This document shows, one piece after another, positions 34,938-47,234 of a stretch of DNA of 64,000 nucleotides. The notes under the pieces are model-generated. The model searched no databases, was not told the origin of the DNA, and saw only the letters and a list, made by a program, of their open reading frames with translations. Origin of the DNA: Bugula neritina (Eukaryota; Bryozoa; Gymnolaemata; Cheilostomatida; Bugulidae); contig OZ037765.1 in the NCBI GenBank assembly GCA_964035545.1, positions 2,269,001 to 2,333,000 on the forward strand. Reading direction: 5' to 3'. Every line of letters begins with the position of its first letter. The stretch's first letter is position 1. The position numbers and the translations under genes were made by a program.

Positions 34938-36935
34938 ATGAAGGCAGTTATTGGAGTTGTTCTATTAGGAGTTGTGCTCCCTGCTGTATCTAAAGAATGT
35001 GCTCAGGTAAGTCAAGTATATTACTGTAAATATGACATTTAATAGCAAATAAGGTCAATGCAGGGTTTTAGGTTAGTAAAAACTTTAAAGTCTTTAGGTT
35101 TTTTTAAGCAAAAGTTGATTGAATACCACCAAATAAATTCCACACTTTACAGTTCATGTGTACCTACCAAAGCTGGTGTTATTTAGTAGCCTTTACCAGG
35201 GTTCTATAAGCTAGATTACACTCTATCACACAGTTGTACGAGGAGAATGGACTCTCCCCCAACTTCAATGAGACCATTGCTCATGCTATCCACTCCCTCA
35301 CACTAAATGAACTGAGGAAGTTCAACCCTCTGGCTGAAGAGCTCAATGGTGTTCCTGTAGTAAATCCTCGACTAAATGACCCGACAGAAACTGAAAGAGT
35401 TGTCCCCCATGCTCCCGAAGAAGAAATCAGTAATAACAACTTTAAATAGCAATATAAATAGTATTGTATATATTCATTAAATTGCCGAATATTTTAGTCA
35501 ATTTATATATAGCACGCGCTTCTTTGCTTGCATACTTCTAGCTATTCTTACATGCTAAGATACAAATCTCCTAATTTTTCACCACAGATAAGAATTTTGT
35601 GAGTGAGGCAATGAACACCATAGACTCAGTGATGTCACAGGTGGGACAGTCAAGTGATCAGTTTGGTACTAACTGGCCACTCGTAGCCCGAATTGTCCAC
35701 AAGTTTCATATGAAAGACACTTGGGCTAAAATCAAAGAGGAGTTTGATCTTATGAAGCAGGTAGTTTCTGTAACCTGAAATATAATTATTTATAATATAT
35801 TAGGAACAAGTTCATTATAATATAGATTATAAATTATTATACATCTGCTTTATTAGTAATTAAAAACAAAAGTTATATAATATTATGTGGATTATGTAAT
35901 CTAAGCAAGGAATGGTGATTCAATTGTGGTTATATTAATACAATATTGAACTTAGTTTCTGCAGCATAATCTGTGTTAACTAAAAAAACACAACAGTATT
36001 TATGAAAATCTCCAATAGCTATTAGCAAGAGTAACAAAACAAGGAAAACAACTACCAATATTTATCATCTATATAGTTTCATAATATAATGTAGCACTGT
36101 TTTTTTTACTGTATATAAAACTTTAAAACTATAATAACAAATTGGAATATAAAAATAGGCTTCATAAACACAAAAGGTGAGACATCTCTAATATAGAAAT
36201 TTGATCTCTAAGCTTTATACAGTAAAGCTATAGATTTTCTGTACACATGTTTCAGCCATCTAAAGATCTGTGTGTATGTTTGAAAGACACGAAGAAGAAT
36301 GGAATATTCCAGGCTGTTGATTGGGTGGCTCGTCAGTACAGAGCTGGTAAGTATTGCACAGTGAAAAGACTGTGATTTAGTCTATTTCCTATTGCATAGT
36401 ATTAATTTTTATTTAGGAGTTGCATTTAAAGACAATATGCTTCATTATCATCAATATTGTATCATTTAAAGAATATTTCAGTACCTAATGACTATCTAAT
36501 ACTTGATATGACTCTCTTCTTGACTAGAAAAAGTGTCGTCTGAGATAGTCTCTTCTCTAACCTGTACTATCAAAACTAAACATTATTAGAAGTATTTTAG
36601 TGTTTGTATTTTGACTGCCAAAAATATCTTGAATTGAACTAAAGATCATAATTATCATTTAGCAGATAATAACTATTTGCAGCACTTAAATCCTTTTATA
36701 AAATAAACTTACTTTCTTGCTTGCTGTCACCATGCACTACAAATTAAACTTCAACAACTTTTTAATTTCTATTTTTAAAGCTCCTCTGTTCACTTTACTA
36801 AATAAACCACTGCCAAAACTAAGAGATGCTAAAAGTTGGGAGGCGTGGAGAGCCAGACTACTTCAGTATTATGATTCCCAGGCTATAACTGATGCAGCTA
36901 CATATCTAAGCTGTGTTCTCAACCCCACCAGCTAA
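34938..36935 (+). CDS. Secreted protein family, copy C (unrecognised)
   Basis: Exons are 34938-35006, 35234-35429, 35588-35760, 36256-36346 and 36781-36935, 227 residues. It has a signal peptide (MKAVIGVVLLGVVLPAVS), a first mature Cys, the NFNETI sequon, HKFHMKDTWAKIKEE, a CVC pair in DLCVCLKDTKK, FQAVDWVARQYRA and a C-terminal YLSCVLNPTS. The four cysteines are shared by all three copies, so two disulfides are plausible. This copy is the unbroken partner of B and shows what intron 3 (36-bp-scale differences aside) looked like before the Gypsy insertion. The function is unknown. It is convergent with the peroxidase gene. Confidence 0.85.
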
Positions 36936-37790
36936 ATACAGGAGTTTTGTTAAAAATTACTCTAAACATATTATTTATCCCGATAAAAGAGCTGAATATT
37001 GTCTATGATTTAAATTGACTTTTACATGCCTTTCTTATTTTAATTATATTTTAGTTCAATATTGACTATTCAATAAAGTATGTTGTTTTCCATAGAATTA
37101 TGGTGAAGCAAGTATGACATCATGGAAACTTCCTGACATTCCAACAGATAACAGTTCTAAATATTTGATTAGCAGTGCAGTATGTGAGAGTGGTGTTACA
37201 ACAAGTTGAAGATATGCTTTTTGTTATATTATATCATATTATATTATAGGATAGTATATTACATTATACTGCATTATATTGTAAGATATTATATCCTATA
37301 CTCCATCCCATTATAACCAACCATATAGATATGCATGTACTTCAATAAGTCAACATATCAGAGAGTTAATAGCCAACAAAATATGCTGATTAAACTTGCA
37401 CCTGCGTGTTTATAGCAAAATATTCTCATGTGCAGCCACTTTTGATATGAATTTGCTTTATAATCACAAAAGAGCATAAATAACACACTAAATACCAAGA
37501 CTAATCTTTATCTCTATAGTAACTGTAGGATTATGACAAATAAGTTTTATTGTATGCAAGACATGTTAAATAGTTGAGTATTTCAGAGAGAATGAAGAAA
37601 CACAGTCAAAACAGTTGTTTATTTTAATAGAAACCACGAAATACATTGACAAAAACTATACAACACTAAATTTATCATTCACTTTCCTTCTATATGTATA
37701 TCAACATAAAATAATAGTGTACAGGTGTTGGAAGGGAGATAACTCTAAATAATGTTTCTATAACACCGGGGAGACAACTTATTTAACAAT
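36936..37790. other. Intergenic between copy C and the peroxidase gene
   Basis: Outer part of the right palindrome arm up to about 37600, with an AT-repeat (ttatattatatcatattata). A minus-strand AATAAA (plus tttatt at 37618-37623) fits the peroxidase 3' end. Confidence 0.5.
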
Positions 37791-40700
37791 CTACAAGAAT
37801 ATACTGAGGTCAAGGTCTGGAATCTCCGAGCAATCAACTCTGCTGCTCTGCAACTCAAATACTTTCTTGGGAATTGTCTTCACATCGTGGTTGTTGCATA
37901 TAACCTGTGAAAGGATTACAGAGTTGTCTTATCGACAAATAACAAAATTTAAAAGAGTTAAACTTTAGATTTTCAACAGAAATTAAACTTTAGTTTCTTA
38001 ATAAAATTCAATAACTCTCACGAGAAATATGCCATATATGAGATTTTGAAAAATCAGTATTCGAGCTTAAGATAAAAAATAGATTATTGTTTCAATGTAG
38101 ATTCAAATCTGCAAATCTGCTTGTGAGAGTAACTTTGTTTTTTGAAAAATTGCTTTCCTGTTTCAATAGATTTTCTAGAAATGAGGCTGAGGTTAAAAAA
38201 GTATCCAAAGTTAATATTCAAAAAAATCAACACAGAATAAAATATCATTAAAAAGAAACGCCAAAGAGGAAATAATTTTCAAATAGTACATGGCAGATTG
38301 TTAAAATATAGGCCATGACACAGCAAAATCACTACAATTACAGATATAACTATTAAGAGAGCACAACAGATGCTATGGAAACACCTGTGTTGTCATAGCA
38401 ACGCAACAGCCGCTATAGAAACACCTGTGTTGTCATAGCAACAGTGGCAATGGGGACTATGCTGACTCACCTTAGCTAGAGTATAGTGACTGAGATTGTG
38501 AATCTGTTCAGCAGTGAAAGGGTGGGGGTAAGTGTCTACGTTCTCGAACCAGAACCTGTCTGCCTTCTTCAGAATACTAAACTGCTGAGCAATGATACAG
38601 GAGAATACAGGACCTACCAAGGATCCTGGGAGGTTTCTAGAAATACACATTCAACATGGCTGTCATTAAAAAAATCTAGTTTAAATTGTTCTCAAGCTAA
38701 GAGAATAATTATCAGAATACATACTTTTTAAATCAAATAACTTTCTAACTTTCTAATGTGACCAAGGTGCCACACTAAAAAAAATTTCAATAATAACATT
38801 TTACTCGACTTCTTCCAAAATTATTAGAAGTAGAAGTCTCTGTATCACTGGCAACTGAGTAATATTACCAGATATAGCTATATTTCGATAGCTGTGACAC
38901 ACACCAAGCACTGTCGCATACTCATAAATTTTAGTGTTGAGTTTACCCAGTAGTCCCTGTGGTGTAATGGTTGGTGCGCCTAGTTGCAAGCTGGAGGTCT
39001 CAGGCTCGAATCCCAGTGGGGGCAAACATTTTATATAAACACCAGTCGCAATAATTAAAACTTTTAGTAAACAAATATTAAAATCAGTTTAGATGAAAAT
39101 ATTCCACGTAGCATATAGGGAATTATCTACTCACGTTTCAGTGATACCTCCAGGAAACAAATCAATATCATCTACGTGTTCATATACTGATGACAAAGAC
39201 TTCTTCATCTTCTCAGTGTGATCAGACAACTCCTTAAAACTCTTAGCAGCGGGTAATCCACATTGACGTCTGTAGGCGTTGTAACCTGGCAACCCTGCAA
39301 CAAACATTCCCACAATCCCTTGCTGCATTATAATTATAGTATAATATGTAGTGAATAATAATACTACACAGAGCATAACTGAATACCATGATCTCTCGCT
39401 CTCTGTATGTTTAGAGCCAACAAATCTTCCCCAACTTTATTCCTCGTTGACTTTTTAAACAGCTGATCTTGGATATCTAAAAGAAATTATTATTTTACAC
39501 TAATTTGATACAGTTTTATAAAATATTTCATAAACAAGCACATATATATAATTATAAACAAAAATCTTCGAAAGCAAATTTTTATTTTTCAACAGTGGAA
39601 TTTAAAAAAATAAAGTAAAAAATTAAACTATTTGAATGAAACAGACATGCAAAAGAATTTGAATATCTTGAAATCAAAGCATCTCACTTGTAGTAAATCT
39701 CTCGTTGACTTTATCCGCCGGAGTTGAGACCAGTCCTCGAGTTATGGCGTCATGGCCGACCTCGAGGAAAGATACCGGTTGGTGAAAGAGTTTGACCAGA
39801 GACACGAGACCCGGCGCTGCTGCATTGTACTCCTTGTCAACCGGCAGCAGGCCAAAGGGAATCTGCAGCAAGATGACAAGTATAAGTACGGAAACCTTCC
39901 TTTTTTCAAATTGGTTCCTTTTAGTCCTAAATGTTTAATTTGGGACATTTTTTAGTATTTTTGTGTAAGTTTATTTTCGTTACTTTTTAATATGATGTAA
40001 TCTTTTTTAGTGTTTACACACTATATATGGCACTCAAAGATATCTTTAATTACCCAACACACGCACGCACCCACACACATATCTTTCATAAATGTCATAA
40101 AAATCCAGTAAGTAAAAAATAGGGCAGTACAAAAATTTAAATTCTAATATTACAGCAAAAGTTTTGATGGTAATTTTCAGATTTTAGAAAGGAAAATCAA
40201 CACATAATTATCTAAACTTAAACTAGTATATTTAAACTAGCAAAACACAGGATAACACAATACTTCTACTACCATGAGAATTTCTTATACCATAGCAATA
40301 CCAGTTAAACAGAAAAGACAATAATGCTACAAGGAGAGTCAGAGTGATTTATGCAGATGTACTCGTGTGTATTACCATTGAAAAAGTTACAGAGATTTTG
40401 CCTTCACATATACAATAGTAATTAGCCTGTATTTCAAGTAATATGAAGTTGTCTCTCCGTCAAAGTATTGCTACTTGATGCAAAAATAGTGTCACAGCAA
40501 AACACAAAGAAATAAATTTCAATTGTGTTTCATAAATTCAACCAAACTATTCAAGTAATAAATCTCTAACAGATAAAGTATACTGTAAGCAAAATATTTG
40601 GATATTTTAACCATACCACAGCTTGATAAGGCTATATGGCAAATAGTTTGCATCAGGTATTAGATACGTTACCTCACTATGCCCGTATCTAAAGGCTGCA

Positions 40701-43700
40701 GTGGCAAACTCATTCAAAGCCTGAGGATGAAGGTCAGGGTCATAGTGTGGCTCGCCTAGCCTTAAGTTATACTTAGAAATGGTATCGCTATTCAGGGTGA
40801 CTGGTATGTACTCCCCATATATAATCACCTACATAGGAAATACAGCTTTCTTCTAACAAGTAACACAAGTGGGTGTTTGTTGATAAAATGTTTGTGAAAA
40901 CAAGACTTTGCAAGACATGAGTCAGCTCTAGGAACATTGAAGTTGTCATCTCATAAAACTAGTCTAACAATTTAAACTTAGCGCTTAATTAGGCACAAAT
41001 TTGTTATTACAAGACTATTTATTAACTTCTGTGTGTTTGTTTTTTTAGAGCTTGATCATGGAAGCAGAAGGTTTTTGACTTTCTAAAATTCAGTAATAAA
41101 AACAGTAAGAATATCAAAAGTTAAAAAATAACTTCCAATTCAAATAAATAATTTTTTGATCACTCCAGGTTTACAAATGTTAGCTAAACCTTGCATACAA
41201 AGCTTTTGAAGCTTACAACCACACTACCCTGAGTGTATTACAATATGTATGTTATTAGCACACTCTCTGCTTTCTATTCCTTATTGTCTCACCTGAATCT
41301 GCGCAGCTAGAATACGTCTAGTCTTCTGATACACCTCCTCATCCAGGTGTTTGCCGGTCCAGTGAGGAAACAACTTCACATACTTGGTGTAGAAGAAATC
41401 AGCAATACGATTGTGTTCTTCTAGGAATGTGTTGTGTAGCGCAGTCATCCCCGTCCACTCATTCACTCTTCTGTCACCTGAATTCATAAGTTTACAAACT
41501 CAAATACTTTTTAACTATTACAGCTGAACGCAAAATGCAACTAATGCTATGTAACTGCTCTTTTATAGAACCTCTTTTCAGTATTTTAAGAAACATCATG
41601 TTTATCACTAACCCTCACAGATACTCTGGTGCGCTCTAAAGGGGCCAAGATTTATCAGCCCTTGATCTGCACACAGCATGTTTTAGCTTTATTACTAACA
41701 GCTATTACAGCGATCAATATGACAATCCATGTCTGGTTATTATAAACTAGTACCATTAGACTAGTACCACCGGACTGGTACCACTAGACTGATACCACCA
41801 GAGCAGTACCACCAGACTAGTACCATGATGACTCACCAGCCAGGAAACAGGACTGGACGGGAGAGGAAGGAGGAATGCCGCATTGACTCCCAGGGGGTTT
41901 AACCGGCAGAATACCGTCTGATCCAGACCTGAGTCTACCCCCAGAAAATAGCCTTAGTTCTCTGGCCTCAGACTCCGTGGAACCATAAACTATACCAGCG
42001 TCCAGAAAGGGAGTCAGATTGTTAATCTGCTCTCTGTACAACTTGTCTGAAGTTACACAGTAATAAACTAACAGAGTGCTATGATGAGAAGACTAAAGAC
42101 AGCTAGACTAAGTTCTAGTTTCCTCAAGCAGAAGAAATTGTCTCCCCTCAGGTCTATACATACACAGTCATACTGTTATTGAGATAACCTAAGTTATTCT
42201 GAATACATTATACTATTGAACATCATGCATATAAATACTATTAAAGCTTTTTCCATTGTAATCATCACATCACAAAGTGAGATAACTGCAGTAAAGGAGA
42301 AATTTTGTGTTTTGTATTAGAAACATGGCATAAGAAGTTATGTTCTCCATAAGAAATTTAACCCCAAAGTAAGATTTATTAAGAAAATCTATTGAAGTTT
42401 CATTACTACTGCACCTAAATGTTGAATACTCATCAATTCTATTTTGAGTCTTTAAAAAAAGACCTGGTCATATAAATTACTACTTTCCCCCTTCTATTAA
42501 AATAAAACTAAACCTGTACAGAGTTTACGGTAAATCTCAATAATACTGAAAACCATTAAACAAAGATCTAAACAGACAAACACATGACAGCCAAAGTAAT
42601 TGTCAATTACATACTGCAATCACCAGCCATGACGGCGTCTGATCGTATTAACGGCAAACACGAGACGGAGTAGAACGGATCATCATCAGGAACTGGTATA
42701 GAGAAGCATTGATGTCCCAGAGTAGGTCGTACTATATTCCCTTCACTGTCACAGCAGTTGAACTACAGATATCATGGCAATGAAACTCTTCTTATTGTGT
42801 GTAGTTTAAGCAATTACATTTCAATTATGTTTCTTAGCCTCGAGTGTGGGTTGATTGTGCTGATTTAAAGAGTAATAAATGTGCTTTAAAAAACGGTCTG
42901 GGTCCTAATGCTTAATGCTGTTGGAACAATAATGAATGTTATAAAAATCGATGTACAGACTAACAATATCAGCAAACAAATGAAAACTTTATACTCTGCA
43001 TGGGTTACTATATCACTAGCTCTATATATTACTTAAAAATAAAAACTTTCCAAAAAGCTTAAACAACAAATTTAATAGTTTGTTGAACTCCATAACTTGT
43101 AAACAAGCCACTATATTATATATGTTAGCATAGACATAGACATACAGAAGATGGTTTAGGTGTCAAGGAGATATCGTGGTCTATGAACTGTCCCCACGCC
43201 ATGTGCATCTGAGTATGAGTTGAGGAAGAGTCTGCAGAACGAGATAGCCTGAATACTGCAGTAGAAACCTTCCTGGCACTCGGGAGGCTCTTCTCACCCA
43301 CCACAGATTTGGTACGGGGGCTGTTAACGCCATCTACAAGGAAGCATAACTATTGTATAAGATATTATTAGATACATTAACACACGATTTCACAATACAT
43401 TCACACTTAGAGGTGATGCAAGCATTGATTTTCATGACTCATTATTAACAAGTAAAACTGTTTTAACATTGACAGGTGAAGCGAAATGTATTCTATACCC
43501 GATTATTTATCCGAAAAACAACACAAATCCCACATTTCCACAATCACATTACAATTAAGCCTCCACCAAATCACCATAATTATATTGTTTATTAGCTGGT
43601 GAAAAAAAAGAGGTCATTTTGTAAGATATTATAATTTATATCAACTGTAAACTAATATATTGTAATATCAACATATATACATATATAAACTAACTTTTAT

Positions 43701-44957
43701 ATTGTAATATCAACATATATACATATATAAACTAACTTTTATATTGTAATATCAACATATATACATATATAAACTAACTTTCTAATGATACCAGACCTAT
43801 ATTGAGAGAACGGCATCGAGTACGTACCGCCATAAGCGACCTGAGTAGGCAGTCTATTGAAGGGGCGACGGGATTGGCCCCACTCCGGGTACCGGAGGTT
43901 ATTACAGGAACCATCAGCAGATCTGTAGGGTGCTTCCGGATCACAAGAGTAAGGAGCGGCACTGATGAGGTTATGGCAGCGTAGTAGTGGCAGCATATTG
44001 TTAGGAGGTTGAGCAGCTATATAACAAAGTAATATATGTAGCATATACTGTACTCAGAGTAATATATACCCACAGCATGTAATGTATTAGGAGTAATATA
44101 TACCCACAGCATATACTGTACTCAGAGTAATATATGTAGCATAGCATAGAATTAATAATACTATACATCCTTATATATAAATTATTTACTATAATGTAAT
44201 ATACTGTACAGTATATACATATTAATATACAGTAAGTACATATAATATTCAATACATATATATAATATAATATAGTATATACATATATTATGTAGTATAT
44301 ACATATAATATACAGTAAATACATTTAATACAGTAGGCTATAGTGAGTACGAAGAAGACAAACCTCTGACACACACGTAGTCTCCTCCTAGAGTCGGGCA
44401 GCATCGATAATCCAGAGGGCATTTGCAGCTGTGAAACATCTTTTTACAGCATCGAGGACCCTTTTCATACAGTGGCCAGTCATCTATCTGCAGGGGCTGG
44501 GGACAGTGAAGCAGTGCTGCATTCTGTCCCAGGAGGACCATTAACCATAGGAACTAAATAGAAACACATTATGACACATAGTAGAGCTTAGTATAATATT
44601 ATTTACTGAAAAACTTATTGAATTATATGTTGAACTGAAGTGTGCTAAATGCATGCTTTAAATTTTGAAAAAAAATTATGTAGTCTTATAAAAAATGCAA
44701 AATATCAACAAAAACAAAAAAAAGTATAATATATATGCGATTTTGTGTAGCATTATACATATGTTCACAAGACATACATACATGGTATACATTATACATA
44801 ATATGCATGTATAAGTCGCACCATTTTTTATAATGGACAAATGCAAAATGAAGTCACAATTTGACTTTGAAATTGCTAGACTAATCTAATGCTTGTTGAA
44901 GGCAAACATTATTTTAGAAAATAAATAAAATAATAGGTAATTTATTACCTTCAACAT
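37791..44957 (-). CDS. Secreted animal haem peroxidase (peroxidasin/MPO superfamily)
   Basis: Thirteen exons: 44957-44949, 44553-44364, 44016-43828, 43333-43146, 42762-42615, 42046-41837, 41477-41293, 40828-40673, 39862-39688, 39476-39387, 39294-39135, 38636-38471 and 37904-37791. They sum to 1980 nt, 659 residues. Exon 1 codes only MLK; with exon 2 it makes a signal peptide (MLKFLWLMVLLGQNAALL), followed by a Cys-rich segment (RCC..C.CPLDYRCC). The catalytic domain keeps distal WGQFIDHD, the catalytic Arg and haem-linking Glu in GDRRVNE, proximal His in FRYGHSE, and LNIQRERDHGLPGYNAYRR. Such enzymes use hydrogen peroxide extracellularly or in granules to oxidise halides or tyrosines. REHNR is changed to EEHNR here. 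No Ig, LRR or von Willebrand modules were seen. Confidence 0.96.
38946..39024 (+). mobile_element. tRNA-like SINE/pseudo-tRNA in peroxidase intron 11
   Basis: Box A tggtgtaatgg and box B ggctcgaatcc are intact, about 40 bp apart. Acceptor and T stems do not pair properly, so it is not a functional tRNA. It differs from the 10515/19971 SINE family. Confidence 0.65.
41743..41825 (-). repeat. 14-bp minisatellite next to the donor of peroxidase intron 6
   Basis: Six units of tggtactagtctgg type on the minus strand, starting 12 nt into the intron (donor gtgagtcatca). Confidence 0.9.
43648..43780. repeat. 42-bp tandem repeat in peroxidase intron 3
   Basis: About three copies of a unit beginning aaactaacttttatattgta. 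On the minus strand it begins about 50 nt after the donor at 43827. Confidence 0.9.
44037..44150. repeat. Tandem repeat of about 33 bp in peroxidase intron 2
   Basis: Repeated gtaatatatacccacagcat and atatactgtactcagagt blocks, ending about 20 nt upstream of the exon 3 acceptor. Confidence 0.8.
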
Positions 44958-46930
44958 ATTTTAAGCTAGCCTTCTGGCAAACAAATCTTGAATCAATAAC
45001 GCTTCCAATATAAAACGAAACCATATAACTCCTTACAAACTCAAGGAATGATTTGAAGATGGCCAGTACTTATTTATAGAAATATCCCTGCCGTCTTGTC
45101 AGTATCTTCTAGCCCTGGTTCTTGATTGGACACCACAGCAATATATTCAAGATGACACACCAACAATTATCTACCTTGGAAGATGCATTATCATCAAGCG
45201 CATTGTTTAGTAAATGGCACACACAATAGAAATAGTTGGACAGGAGGAAAATATTAGTGTTGACAATATATTATGTTGCAATATATTCCAGGTGGCACAC
45301 TTATTGTGGCAACAATAATCTACACTGAAAATGCATTATTACCAAATGCCACAACCAATAGAAAAGAGTGGACAGGATAAAAATACTGGTGTGAGTCAAC
45401 AGCTTAAAGACAACCAAACTACCAATCAGTTAATTCAATAACACTAATCAATCAACCAATAACGCTAATCAATAAACATAAACGGCAGTAGGTTACTTTG
45501 TATTCCTTGGTGTTACAAATTAAAGTACTATAAACACTGCCAAAACAAGTCAAACTCTATTCCTACAGCAGAGCCTCCTCTGTTGTAGAAATAAATGTAC
45601 ATGTCCCACTGTACTCGACTTTCCTGCAGTATAATATTATTATAAGATTCTTTTTGTATTACATATACATGCAAAAAGATATTTAAAATTTTAATCTATA
45701 TCGAAATTTATTATATTATATATAGTTATGCATAGAAGAAGGCTGCTCCAGCAGCATTTATTCATTGGTATATGGAAATAAGTCAAATCCTTATATGTTC
45801 TGACCAGAGCATAGAATTTTACTTCATGGCTCCATTTGTCATCCTCAGTTATTGATCTGCATAATATTTAAAGCACCATCTAATAGAAGATTTTGTCAGG
45901 TATGAGAGCTCTCGAGCTTCGGGTTATCATGCTCGTAAGGAATAGCAGTTATTGAAGGCAGCAGCATAGATATTTGCTATAGCTGCTGCCAACATTTCCT
46001 TAATGCTTGAGAAATTGAAGAGATTTTCATAGATCAATATTAAAGTATGTTTGTATTTAGTTAATGTGTTTGTACAAGTACATGGGGGAAAGATTATTAA
46101 GGTTTTATTATGTTCAATGTAAACAGAGCACTAGTTTGTCAATAAAATATCCTGTAAGCATTTGTCATTGCATTCTAGCCTGTGTCTAGACAAGATATTG
46201 ATAACTGAGCTGATGGGGAAACAATCAACATTGTTGGAAAAGGAGTGGCTTACGTCATTGGTTTCCAGCCATTTACTGGTTGCTTGTCTCCAACAAAATG
46301 AAAAATATCAGTATTTTAACATTTTGACCCGCAAAAAGAGTGCCGAGATTAAACAACCTAATGTGTGGAAATTTAAGTGTTCATAAAATGGGCAGTGGCG
46401 ACGCGAGGTAAAAAACTAAGTAGTTTCAACATGAGCCTGTCTCACTGATTAGCTCCACTTTGAGAATGAAATTAATTACATAATTTTGTTTACACTGATA
46501 AAAATTCTTTGAGGTTAAAATGCACATTAGTAGTGCCTAGACAGAATGGCACTATTAAAATAATTATTTAACCACTATTTACTTAACATAATTGTTCTGC
46601 AATGAACTGATAATTAATATCCTATGGCCTCATTATCAAAATTGTATTATTGATAAGTATATATTTTTATTTACTTTAGTTTTTCTTCTATTGTTGCATT
46701 GAGTGAATGTAGATAGCATTGCTATAGAATAAAATCCATTCATAAACAAATATTTAGATTACAATCCCAAATGCTCCGTTTGATTACTTCTATATAACAT
46801 ATGCATTATGCTTGTACATAGAGTGAACAATAAAAATACTAGATTAAAGTGTTAATCTATTCATAGTGTATACGTTAGTTGAGCTGTTGCTAAGTGGCTG
46901 CTGACTATATGATGTAGAGGCAGCGTGTGA
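44958..46930. other. Divergent intergenic region, peroxidase / orphan gene
   Basis: No gene could be supported. A stretch at 46162-46386 is open for 74 codons but lacks any other coding sign. It contains the direct repeat listed separately. Confidence 0.5.
45137..45402. repeat. Imperfect direct repeat of about 130 bp
   Basis: Blocks gcaatatattcaagatgaca .. caatagaaatagttggacag (45137-45265) and gcaatatattccaggtggca .. caatagaaaagagtggacag (from 45280) match in order. It lies upstream of the peroxidase start. Confidence 0.75.
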
Positions 46931-47234
46931 ATATAAAGTGCTGCCACATTAGTTGCTTCTTATTTAAGCAGCTGCAGCCTCTACTTTCGCATAGCAACTC
47001 TGCTGAAATATATTGATTGAAAGACACCATCATATGAAGTAAGTAATAATGCTATTTTCATAATGCATTTCAATGTAAATTACTCAATCTAATTATACTT
47101 TCAGCACTTTTACATAACATTCTACTTCTACCATTAGTCTAATAGAAACTGTACCAATTAGACAACTTTATGTTGAATCAATACTACATGCTTTGGCTAA
47201 TTTTATCTAGACCAAGATACAAGTACAAGGGAAA

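Larger units (their letters stand above)
24290..37600. repeat. Large inverted repeat carrying copies B and C
   Basis: The left arm, about 24290-34364 (including the 7.1 kb Gypsy insertion), is the reverse complement of the right arm, about 34693-37600. The spacer is about 330 bp. Coding exons, introns, promoters and 3' flanks all match between the arms; the coding parts differ at only a few residues. Confidence 0.85.

Noticed and set aside
38946-39024. Functional tRNA (Cys-like anticodon loop)
   Set aside because: Boxes A and B are present, but acceptor and T stems do not pair. Better read as a SINE head or pseudogene.
41293-41477. Loss of the catalytic arginine in the peroxidase (REHNR to EEHNR)
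   Set aside because: The catalytic Arg of this superfamily aligns with the Arg of GDRRVNE, which is intact. The changed residue is not the catalytic one.
44001-44324. 107-codon minus-strand ORF rich in Tyr and Ile
   Set aside because: AT-rich tandem repeat in peroxidase intron 2.
46162-46386. 74-codon ORF upstream of the orphan gene
   Set aside because: No conservation signal, promoter or splice signals seen.
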